Source: Glycine soja (Eukaryota > Streptophyta > Magnoliopsida > Fabales > Fabaceae). Taken from it: a stretch of 64,000 nucleotides of DNA. Below the pieces are notes generated by a model. It saw nothing but the letters and a program-made list of their open reading frames with translations, was not told the DNA's origin and searched no databases. Below are positions 1 to 9,009 of this stretch, in pieces. Made by a program: the position numbers and the translations under genes. The stretch lies in contig NC_041007.1 in NCBI RefSeq assembly GCF_004193775.1, positions 31,686,699 to 31,750,698 on the forward strand. The letters run 5' to 3'. Each line of letters starts with the position of its first letter. Position 1 is the first letter of the stretch.

Positions 1-2258
1 TGAATTGGTAGGTCGGGGGGCACAAACAAGCGACCGCTGCGGGTCACACCACTCAGCCCCGTGATATTGGTTACCTTGGTCGACAACAAACAGATGTCAG
101 TGGCTTCTTCTTCCTTTTTGTTCGGAGGTGTGTACCTCCATGGGAAAGGGAAAGGGACAGGTTTAGCTGCCGAGGGGTATCGGGGCTTTTGTGAAGCTGC
201 GCCCTTGGTGAAGTATATCACCAAAGGTTTAGGCCTTCCGAAACTTCTCTCATCCGCGGACTGCATACATATATGCTGCTCTTCCCTTCCCTCATTGCCG
301 ACTTCCAGTCGACCTTGATCTATCATCCTTTGCAAAAGGTCCTCCACTGTCAAACATGTTTCCATGTTATGTAGCTCACCAGGATACAACAGACAAGAAT
401 CCTCTTCATGCCCACCGTGGGGAATGACACCCCTCTTTTGTAGGGCCTCATAGATAAACCTCCTAAGGGTCGCTATGTCCCTTAAAGGCTTAGACCTGTG
501 TGACCTATCTGACTCAATGGCATTTACCGCTCCCCCTCCATGATTGGCGAGTGGGTTAGTTTTCACATTGGGCTGATCCTCTTGAAATGTTAGCCATCCG
601 GCGTCTATCAAATGCTGGACCTTGTGTTTAAGGGCTAGGCATTTTTCGATGGAGTGGCCAGAGGTTTTCCCATAGTACGCGCAAGTTGCGTTAGGATCAT
701 ACCACTTTGGGAAAGGGGGTTGGAAGATCTTCTCGGGAGTTATTACGGCCAATTGGTTGGCGATGAGGGACGGCAAAAGGTCCTCGTACGTCATTGGGAG
801 TGGGGTGAATTCTAGAATTGGCCTCGGGGGATAGTTCCTCATTGCGTTGGAACTGGTGCTAAAGTGGGCATTGCCGGCCGGGCGAGTCGTGGTTGGAGCC
901 GGAGCTTGGGGGGCCTCCCTCTGGATGGAGACGGGCGCCCTAGGCTGTACGGGTGCTAAGCTGAAGGAGTTCCCGGCGTGAGCTGAGAAGCTCGGATGAT
1001 GTTGTGCGTACTGATGTGTACCATGAAATGTCTGTGGGGGTTTGACCCATGCGGGCGCCAAAGTGACGGTGTGGGCATCTCCCTCCTTCCTTTTTGCCCC
1101 AGTTGCTCCGATTCTTTTAGCATTAGCACTTGTGGAGGAAACGTAATCGAACTTCCCTCTTTTCAACCCTACTTCAATTCTTTCCCCGGCGAATACTAGG
1201 TCCGCGAAGCTGGACGGCATGTAACCTACCAACTTCTCATAGTAAAACACTAGCAAGGTGTCTACCATCATGGTGATAATCTCCCTTTCGACCATGGGAG
1301 GGGCCACTTGTGCTGCCAGGTCTCTCCACCGCTGTGCATATTCTTTAAAGGTCTCACCTTCCTTCTTGAACATATTTTGTAGCTGAATGCGATCGGGAGC
1401 CATATCGGAATTATACTGATATTGCCTTAGGAAAGCCGTAATCAGGTCCTTCCAAGTATGGATGCGGGAAGCTTCCAGCTTAGTGTACCAAACAACCGCG
1501 GCTCCGGCCTAGCTATCTTGGAAAAAGTGTATTAATAGCTTCTCATCCCTAGAGTGCACGCCTATCTTGCTACAATACATCTTGAGATGGTTCTTGGGAC
1601 AAGTCGTCCCTTTATACTTGTCGAAGTCCGGCACCTTGAATTTTGGGGGGATAACAACATCTGGTACCAAGCAAAGATCCGTCATGTCTGCGAATGGATA
1701 GTCACCAAATCCTTCAAGAGCCCTCAATCTCTCCTCGAGGAGATCGAGTTTCCTTCTTTCTTCGGTTGTCGGGGGTGGTCCTTCTGTGGACAAGATTATT
1801 GGTTGTGCTGTGAGGTTGGGCTGAGGCAAAGTGTTGGGTGCCGGCCCCTCGACGGGGATCGGGGGGTAGAACTCGACATCCCTTTGGGCATACTCTTGAT
1901 GATCTTCGTGGACCTCGTCGGGCTGTCGAGGAGGCTCTCCTTCAAGGATGGGGGAAGAGATATGACCCGCGTCGTCTTGCATGACTGGCGGTGTGTAATT
2001 AGGCGGCAATCCATAAGGGTAAGCCACCCGGTTGTATCCCAAATGGGGGTTGCTGTTGTGCCCCAATGTGCTCCTTCCTCGTCCTACCGTATTTGAGGGA
2101 GGATGGTGCACGGTACCTAGGAGAGTTGGGTTTGCTTCGGCAGCCGAACTAACGGTGGCAGTGGTGGCCACGTTTTTCTCCATGAGTTGCCTCATTCCTA
2201 ACATGGCCTCCATCAAGGAAGCCATTTGTTCTTTCAGAGCCAATATGTCGGCTTTCAT
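1..2258 (-). pseudogene. gag of element A (capsid/nucleocapsid), one stop, runs off the left edge
   Basis: Gag polyprotein that would form the virus-like particle and bind genomic RNA. Reading starts at the ATG at 2256-2258 and is open to a TAG at 1509-1511, then open in the same frame to position 1. Visible landmarks are a Met/Glu-rich N-terminus, the PPKFKVPDFDKYKGTTCPKNHLKMY segment in two parts around 1570-1640, the retrotransposon gag core (VVWYTKLEASRIHTWKDL, FKEYAQRWRDLA) at about 1200-1500, and a degenerate zinc knuckle of the form C-x2-Y-x6-H-x4-C at about 634-690. The equivalent gag in element B has Leu (TTG) where A has the stop, so the stop looks like a T-to-A change. The 1509-2258 part alone is 249 residues. 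A 30-nt micro-ORF lies immediately upstream (2259-2288). Confidence 0.85.
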
Positions 2259-2288
2259 CTATTCTTGTGTCTCCTCTTGATCACCCAT
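2259..2288 (-). other. 9-codon micro-ORF abutting gag start in element A
   Basis: ATG at 2286-2288, nine codons, then TAG directly followed by the ATG used here as gag start. Element B has a micro-ORF of the same length in the same place (42052-42081). Either this is the original gag start interrupted by a CAG-to-TAG change in both copies, or it is a real upstream ORF. Confidence 0.5.
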
Positions 2289-2519
2289 CGTTCTAGATTT
2301 GGATCTGGTGCAATAGGGATGCCTTGGGGCGCATTTAGTTATGGTGTTTTTCCTAAAAAAACCCAAACGTGAGGAGTAGGTAAAGAATAATGAATGTATG
2401 CTAGAGATAAAATGCAGAAGTGATTTGATTCACACTAACTTTGGAGTAGAAATATGGGATCAACTCATTTTATTCATAAAGTTATATCTAGTCAAGATTT
2501 GAGCGACCATACAAGCTTC
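2289..2519. other. Non-coding spacer between ORF1 and gag of element A
   Basis: About 230 bp, AT-rich, with no open frame of note. Element B has a comparable spacer at 42082-42355. It separates the extra ORF from gag. Confidence 0.6.
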
Positions 2520-3659
2520 CTAGCGGTTTCTAATTATATGGGCCATTAAATCTATCATAGGCTGACAATAGCCGAGAAGTCCGTGGATCTCCTCGGGGGC
2601 GGAGTAGGTGTCCGCCATTGCTTTGGCCTTGGCTTGCAATCGGGGAAGTTCTTGACTCCCATTCAAGGTAAGAGAAAATCGGTCCATCCACATGGTTGCC
2701 TCTTGGTGTAACGAGTCGATCACCCTTCCTCTAGCCTCTTTTTCGACGTACACTTGGGCATACTCGTCCACCACCCTATGCTCGTGGGTCGTGGCTAGAC
2801 TTAGTTCCTCTTGGTACTTGCTGATGATGGCTAACATGTTGGTCTCTTTCTGGCATAAACGCTGAGACAAACTTCTCTTGGACCTCAAGCAAGCCTTCAA
2901 CTCATCCTTCAAGATCAAACTGTCTACCCGCGATTGGTCCCTTTCCTCCCTCCGGAGTTTAAGCTCGTTTTTACTACCCCACAGAGCCCTTCGAAACTTG
3001 TTCCGGCCGTGCTCTTCCCTACGAACCCTCTTGGTCTCTTGTTCCAAGGCCTTGGTGGTAGCTACATTTACATTCCTCAGTTCGGCATTCTCCTTTCGGA
3101 TCCTAAGAGCCGCTGATTTGAACCTTTCTTTGACTGTTTGAGCTTGCTCGAGTTCTATCCTAAGAGCCTGCACCTCTTCGTCTTCCTCTGGTGCCTCAAC
3201 TTCCTCCCTTTTAGCGGTTCTCAGACTTGGGAGCCAATCCAAACCTTGCACGTGGGCTTTCAACCACTCACGGTAGCCACCAATGGGCCCATTGTTACTG
3301 CCTCTAAGCTCTTTGTCCTTCTTTTGTACCACTTCCCATGCTTTGCTGACCTTCCGAAGCGTCTCCACGTTGGTCTCACTGAACCCTCGTGAAATGAAAA
3401 GTGCGAGCTCTTCCTCTAGTGGTGCCCCTCTCATAGGGTAGCCAAGTTGTCTTATAGCAAGAACGGGATTATAGCTGATGCAACCCCTCGTCCCCATCAA
3501 GGGAACATTTTGAAATCCTCCGCATGAAATAAGAACTTCGATTCTTCCTTCCTTCCATCGAGGGAACCAGTTGACAGATGATCCTTCTTTGCTTGCTAAG
3601 AGTTGATCCCAATTTACGGATTGCGCACTAACACTTCCTTTTAATTTCCGGCATGTCAC
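2520..3659 (-). pseudogene. Extra ORF (ORF1) of Ogre-like element A, coiled-coil protein with new N-terminus
   Basis: An uninterrupted 379-codon frame upstream of gag. Residues about 25-135 contain the GTRGCISYNPVLAIRQLGYP segment typical of the plant DUF7745-type proteins found in Ogre-like elements. Residues about 150-310 are very rich in Glu, Arg, Lys and Leu and look like a long coiled coil. The C-terminus (LTLNGSQELPRL, MIDLMAHIIRNR) matches the C-terminus of the element B copy at 42356-42559. The function of this protein is unknown. The first 15 or so codons come from LTR sequence, because a deletion has fused the LTR remnant to the body of the ORF, and the N-terminal half seen in B (43400-44186) is missing. 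I therefore treat it as a truncated copy, although the frame is open. Confidence 0.8.
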
Positions 3660-3818
3660 GGAACTTCACGGATTGTGCTACAACGCTTTTCTTTTGGCTT
3701 CTGGCATGTCTCGGAACTTCACAAATTGCCTAACGATGGGTGCCAAATACCTCGAAGTGGTCAAACGAGGGTCGCATCCCAACAACGGATGGTCCTCGGA
3801 TGTAATTAGGGTATGACA
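3613..3818 (-). repeat. Remnant of 5' LTR of element A (U3 end only)
   Basis: About 205 bp that align by eye with the U3 end of the Ogre-like LTRs: repeated cgg-catg-tc-cgg-aacttcac motifs, then a GATGGGTGCCAA block and the terminus GTAATTAGGGTATGACA. The rest of the LTR, the primer site and the leader are absent. Confidence 0.75.
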
Positions 3819-4596
3819 AGACTCAAGGGTTGTAAAGGATTAAAATCAATGTATTCAATGTATATAAAATGCAAGTTAAGGTCTTGCTTTTATAGACTCT
3901 TCATGTCTGGTCAAGAAAACCATTAGAAGAGTTATAACCTTTAGAAAAACTTGAAAACCATTGGAAGAGTTACATCTTTTGATTTTTATTCAAAACTTAT
4001 CACTGGTAATCGATTACCAAATCATTGTAATCGATTACACAAAGCATTTTTGTGAAAGGATGTGACTCTTCACATTTGAATTTCAATTTCAACGTTCAAA
4101 TACACTGGTAATCGATTACCAATATATTGTAATCGATTACACCATTTTGAAATTGATTGGAATGTTGTAAATTCAGTTGAAAGCTTTTTGAAAACAAAAC
4201 TTGCCATTGGTAATCGATTACAGTAAACTGGTAATCGATTACCAGAGAGTAAAAACTCTTTGGTAAAAGCTTATGTGAAAACTTGATGTGCTACTCAATG
4301 TTTTGAAAAACCTTTTTGTACTTATCTTGATTGAGCCTTTTCCTTATTCTTGAATCATGATCTTGATTGTTCTTGATTCTTGAGTCTTGAATCTTGATCT
4401 TGATTGTTCTTGATTCTTGATTCTTGAAAACATGAAACTTGAAACTTCTCTTGAATCTTTCTCTTGATTCTTGAATTGTTCTTGACTCAATCTTGAAATC
4501 ATTCTCATTGGCTTTTTGTCATCATCTTTGTTATCATCAAAACACCTTGAATCAATCTTGATTCATCATCATGAAGCAATGAAGCTTGCTTCTACA
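3819..4596 (-). mobile_element. Copia-type LTR fragment (subtype 1), U3 half
   Basis: Matches by eye the 3' halves (plus-strand sense) of the solo LTRs at 9010-10646 and 30800-32550: TATA box on the minus strand near 3888 (TTTTATA), six AATCGATT palindromes at 4004, 4026, 4106, 4128, 4208 and 4229, a run of TCTTGAAT/CTTGATT motifs, and the terminus GCTTGCTTCTACA at 4596. The other half should lie beyond the window, because element A is inserted at 3818/3819. It interrupts the integrase that resumes at 4597. Confidence 0.8.
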
Positions 4597-5676
4597 CAGG
4601 GTCATGCCTCATGGGCTATACACACTCTTATCCATCCCCTCTGCACCTTGGGTAGACATTAGTATGGACTTTGTCCTTGGGCTTCCTAGAACCCAAAGAG
4701 GTGTAGACTCTATCTTTGTGGTAGTGGACAGGTTTAGCAAGATGGCACACTTTATACCATGCCACAAGGTGGATGATGCTTCCCACATCTCAAAACTCTT
4801 TTTCAGGGAAGTTATGAGACTCCATGGTTTTCCTAGGACCATTGTGTCAGATAGAGATGCTAAGTTCCTTAGCCACTTTTGGAAAACCTTATGGGCTAAG
4901 CTAGGAACTAAACTTCTTTTCTCTACCACTTGTCATCCACAAACTGATGGGCAAACAAAGGTAGTGAATAAGTCTTTATCCACCCTTTTAAGGGCTCTTT
5001 TGAAAGGAAACCATAAGTCTTGGGATGAGTATCTTCCTCATGTAGAATTTTCCTACAACAGAAGGGTTCATAAAACCACCAAGCAGTCCCCTTTTGAGGT
5101 TGTCTATGGGTTTAATCCCGTAACACCGTTAGACCTCATTGCCCTCCTACTGAACACTTCTTTTATACACAAAGAAGGGGAATCTAGGACAGAGTTTGTA
5201 AAGAAGTTGCATGAGAGGGTTAAGAACCAAATAGAGAACCAAACAAAGGTGTATTCAACTAAGGGCAATAGAGGAAGAAAAGAGTTCTTAATGAGGGTGA
5301 CTGGGTTTGGCTCCATCTTAGGAAGGATAGATTCCCTACTAAAAGGAAATCCAAGCTTAGTCCTAGAGGGGATGGACCTTTTCAGGTTTTGGAGAGGATC
5401 AATAATAATGCATATAGGTTGGACCTCCTAGAAGAGCATGGAGTCAGCACCACTTTTAACATTTCTGATTTAATTCCTTTTCCTGGTGGAGCTGATATTG
5501 AGGAGGAGGAAATAACAGATTTGAGGTCAAATCCTCTTCATGGGGTAGGGGATGATGCAATCCTCCCTAGGAAGGAACCAATCACTAGAGCTATGAGCAA
5601 GAGGCTCCAAGAGGATTGGGCTAAAGCTGCTGAAGAAGGCCCTAGGGTTCTCATGAACCTCAGGGTAGATTTCTAA
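4597..5676 (+). pseudogene. Ty3-gypsy integrase, C-terminal part, of plus-strand element X1
   Basis: Integrase inserts the retrotransposon cDNA into the host genome. Visible in order: the start of the catalytic core (SMDFVLGLPRTQRGVDSIFV, first Asp), second Asp in IVSDRDAKF, the Pro-Gln-Thr-Asp-Gly-Gln segment with Lys-Val-Val-Asn after it where the catalytic Glu is expected (GQTEVVN in relatives; here Lys), then the core end (FSYNRRVHKTT, SPFEVVYGF). A frameshift near 5290-5390 moves the reading into a second frame that carries NNAYRLDLLEEHGVSTTFN, ISDLIPF and the C-terminal tail ending at the TAA at 5674-5676. The N-terminal zinc finger and everything upstream are cut off by the copia LTR at 4596. 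The tail lies inside the LTR that begins at 5553, which is unusual. I see no chromodomain. Lineage is uncertain; CRM-like tails are comparable. Confidence 0.85.
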
Positions 5677-6513
5677 GCCCATGGGCCAAGGTTGGGTCCA
5701 ATTATCTTTGTACATATTAGACTAGGATGTCATTATATTTGGTCCTTGTATTTAGGGCTCCATAATGTAGGTAGGGTACCCTAGAAATATAGGATTTTTC
5801 AGCCCTTGTATTTTAGGGCACCTAGACTAGTTTTTGTATTAGGGGTAGTTTTGTAATTTCACATGCACTAAGTGAATATTTGATGTGTGTGTTGGGAAAT
5901 AAATTTAATTGAATTGGTAGAAGCCCAATCCAATTAAATTTTATAGGGGGAGGTGAGCATTTGCTTAATACACCTCATTGCCACATCATATAGTCACACT
6001 TTGTGCATGTCCTTCATGTTTTACATGTTTCATGGCACCTAAGCACATTTAGTGGAGAATCTTGGACTTGATCTTGGATTAGTGGGATGAACTGTATCTG
6101 AAATTCACTAATCATAATTAGTGAAATTTTGACTCCACAAATTCAAGTGAAATTTGAATAGAAATTCAAATTTCCCTCCAATTTTGTGTTAATTTTAGGC
6201 TATAAATAGAGGTCATGTGCGTACATTTTTCAACTTTGAACATTTGAAAATTAAACTTCAGATTTCAGAGCTCTTTTAGAGCACAAAATTTTGTGCTCTT
6301 CTCTTCCTCTCCCTTCATTCATCTCCTTCTTCCTCCAAGCTCTTATCCATGGCCTCCTATGGTGGTGAGCTTCTTCTAGACTCATCTTCTCCTTGAAGTG
6401 GCGTCTCCTCTCTCTCTTCCTTCTCCTTCCGTTGCCATTCATCTTCCAAGAAGCAAAGGAATCCACTGATGAAGAAGATCCTAGGCCTTCAAGCTCCAAT
6501 GGAGCTTACATCA
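5553..6513 (+). mobile_element. 3' LTR of element X1 (family X), with coding tail of pol
   Basis: 961 bp starting TGATGCAATCC and ending GGAGCTTACATCA (TG...CA). The start is fixed by three minus-strand copies that all break at exactly this base (6847, 10864, 46564) and the end by the copy at 33231, where a primer-binding site follows. The first 124 bp encode the last 41 codons of the pol ORF. TATA box at 6201-6208, followed by a pyrimidine-rich leader-like stretch. It is inserted directly into another X LTR on the opposite strand, which resumes at 6514. Confidence 0.8.
6201..6208 (+). promoter_or_regulatory. TATA box of X LTR
   Basis: TATAAATA in the context GGCTATAAATAGAGG, about 310 bp before the LTR end and conserved as TATTTATA in the minus-strand copy near 8589. 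Transcription would start some 30 bp downstream. Confidence 0.6.
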
Positions 6514-6847
6514 CACACACATCAAATAGTGCACTTAATACACGGGAAATTACAAAATTACCCTTAATACAAAAACTAGTCTAAGTGCCCTAAAATACGA
6601 GGACTAAAAAATCATAAATTTCTAGGGTACCTTACCTATATTCTGGAGTCCTAAATACAAGACCCAAAAATAATAAAATCTTAATCTAATATGTACAAAG
6701 ATAAGCGGTCTCATACTTAGCTCATGGGCCCAAAATCTACCCTAAGGCTCATGAGAACCCGGGGGCTTTCTCTCGCATCTCTCGCATCTCTGGCCCAATC
6801 TTCTTGGAGTCTTCTATCCAATGACCTTGCAAGGTAGGATTGCATCA
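6514..6847 (-). mobile_element. Family X LTR fragment (5' part of LTR)
   Basis: Minus-strand copy of the first third of LTR X, ending at the family terminus GGATTGCATCA (minus: TGATGCAATCC). It still encodes the tail peptide (RRLQEDWA, then PRVLMSLRVDFG) at about 6720-6830. Its remaining part must lie on the other side of the X1 element that inserted here. It interrupts the hAT pseudogene at 6848. Confidence 0.8.
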
Positions 6848-7574
6848 GGTCCACTCCTTGGGCGGATAGCATCATACCCACTTTTTTTATTGCTCGTAGT
6901 CCACATGTCTTATGTGATGGCAACTCTTCCTTGAAGACTATCTAATAACTTCAAAGCTATTGATCTCTCTTCTTGATAAATCATGAAGATTTCTCTTTTG
7001 ATTGTGTTTCTGCAAGGAACTTGAAAGAAAAGTTGTAAAGGTACTAAATATCTCTTAAAACCAACATGATCCACAATTGAAAGTGGATACTCATGCATAA
7101 TAATTGCCTTTGCAAGCTATTTCCTTGCATTATCCGTATCATAAGTTCATGTACCGAACTTTTGCTTTCCTTGGACCTCCTTAGGCATGAGATATGTTTG
7201 TCCTTTATTCCCTCTCAATTCAATCTTGTACTGAATACAAATATTTTTATGCCCTCATAGGTGTTTTGTTCCATTTTTTGATTTTCCTCCCAACATTTTG
7301 AAACAATAATTACATTGGGCCTTGTCTTCTCTATTAGCTTTGATCTTTTAAAATGCTTCCAAATATCACTTTTAAGCCTACTTGTTCCTGTTTCTGTTGT
7401 CCCCTTCAAATTATCGGTTGTTTCTTCTGCTTTAGGTGCTTCTATAGATTCATTTGGTGTTGCTGAAGGAGCATGAGCAGTAGAAGGTGAAAGAGTGATA
7501 GCACGAGGAGAATATGTAGGAGTATACCCAGGACCATGAGGTGTTTCTTCATGTGCACTTTCTTGATCTGCCAT
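6848..7574 (-). pseudogene. hAT-family transposase, N-terminal half, broken
   Basis: DNA transposase of the hAT superfamily, which would cut and paste its own element. ATG at 7572-7574. A Pro/Thr/Ser-rich head is followed by SDIWKHF and, after a frameshift, by a BED zinc finger readable at about 7230-7310 (Cys-Asn-Tyr-Cys, then His-Leu-stop-Gly-His, where TGA replaces the usual Trp). Further down come MHEYPLSIVDHVGF, VPCRNTIKREIF and GRVAIT, then DMWTTSN after an in-frame stop. These are the standard hAT order. The frame then runs into the X LTR terminus at 6847, so the catalytic core and the dimerisation domain are missing. At least three inactivating changes are visible. Confidence 0.75.
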
Positions 7575-8499
7575 TTCTTTAGAAACAATTAAATAAAAAG
7601 AAAGTTAGAACAATTTGTAACAACTTATTCATAAGAGAAAAAATACCCCAAAATGACACAAAATAGTCACACATCTATATCTAACTCCTTTTAGAGTGTA
7701 AAGATAGCTTGTAAAATTCCAAGGAGTTAACCTTATTATATAAATATAAATATTATAATCACATGACATTTGTTTATTTTATTATATATTATGGCTCCGA
7801 CTTTTGGCCACTTCCCTCAATTCACTTCACTGAGGCTGTGTGTGTTTATGATTACTTATTTTACTAGGATTGGATGTTTGTTTTCTCTTGTGTGTAGTGT
7901 TATTCGTAGGCTGATAGAGAGGCACTGTTCCAGACTTGTCTGTGAGCAGCTTCAGAGTGTTGACATGCACTTATGCTTCTGATCCTCTGCTCTTCAATTC
8001 CTCAAAGCTGAAACGTATCTTCCCCTCTACATCAAAGAATCAAATGGATCATGCACACACATCATACATTTACTCCAATTTGTACCATTATGATCGTATG
8101 CTCTTTTGACTCACATAATAAGTTAATCTTTCCGTACCCAAAATCAAAATATTTACTTAACAAATGTAAGTTATTTATTGATATTTGATAAATTAATTAT
8201 AAGAAGACATTTAATTTAAGTTTAATCTTCATTTATTATTAATGGAAATATTTTTATGCTACCAATCAATTAAAAATTATCTTACGAGTAATTTATAAAA
8301 TAATTATTATAAAAGTAAAGATTTTGAATATACATGATATCTTTAATAATTTTTGGTAAAGTGAGAAATAAAAATGTATAAATAAGAAAGAATTGAACTA
8401 ATATAGAAATCAAAGGTATATTAAGAAATTATATTTTTAAAAAATAAATATTAATTATATTCGTTAATTCTTTACCAAAACATTAAATGTACAATAAAT
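7575..8499. other. AT-rich non-coding sequence upstream of the hAT pseudogene
   Basis: No coding signal I trust. A 70-codon plus-strand frame (7770-7982) has no recognisable motif. The 8100-8480 part is strongly AT-rich. It may include the 5' flank of the hAT element, but I could not find a terminal inverted repeat. Confidence 0.4.
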
Positions 8500-9009
8500 T
8501 CAAATTTTGTGCCTCAAATGAGATCTGAACTTTGAAGTGTCATCCTCAAATGATCAAAGTTGAAAAAATGCACACACATGACCTCTATTTATAACCTAAG
8601 TGTCACACAAAATTGGAAGGGAAATTTGAATTTCTATTCAAATTTCACTTGAATTTGTGGAGCCAGATTTTGGAGCCAAAATTTCACTAATTATGATTAG
8701 TGAATTTTAGCTATGGTTCAGCCCACTAATCCAAGATCAAGTCCAAGATTCTCCACTAAGGGTGTTTAGGTGTCATGAGGCATGTAAAACATGAAAGACA
8801 TGCACAAAGTGTGACTATATGATGTGGCAATGGGGTGTAGCAAGAAAATGCTCACCTCCCCCTCTAAAATTTAATTGGATTGGGCTTCTCCCAATTCTAT
8901 GAAATTTATTTTCCAATACACACATCAAATATTCACTTAATGCATGTGAAATTACAAAACTACTCTAGGTGCCCTAAAATACAAGGGCTGAAAAATCCTA
9001 TATTTTTAG

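Larger units (their letters stand above)
1..3818 (-). mobile_element. Element A: truncated Ogre/Tat-lineage Ty3-gypsy retrotransposon
   Basis: On the minus strand, reading leftwards: a remnant of the 5' LTR (about 3613-3818), an extra coiled-coil ORF (2520-3659) and gag (2258 to the window edge). Pol lies outside the window. An extra ORF upstream of gag is characteristic of Ogre-type Tat elements. The outer edge ends in the LTR terminus GGGTATGACA at 3818, the same terminus as the solo LTRs at 28106-29756 and 50675-53658. Primer-binding site, leader and most of the 5' LTR are missing. The element is inserted in a copia LTR that continues at 3819. Confidence 0.85.

Noticed and set aside
1554..2096. 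180-codon plus-strand ORF
   Set aside because: Antisense shadow of gag A, which has clear gag motifs on the minus strand.
7770..7982. 70-codon plus-strand ORF in AT-rich DNA
   Set aside because: No motif, no homologous copy in the window, length expected by chance.
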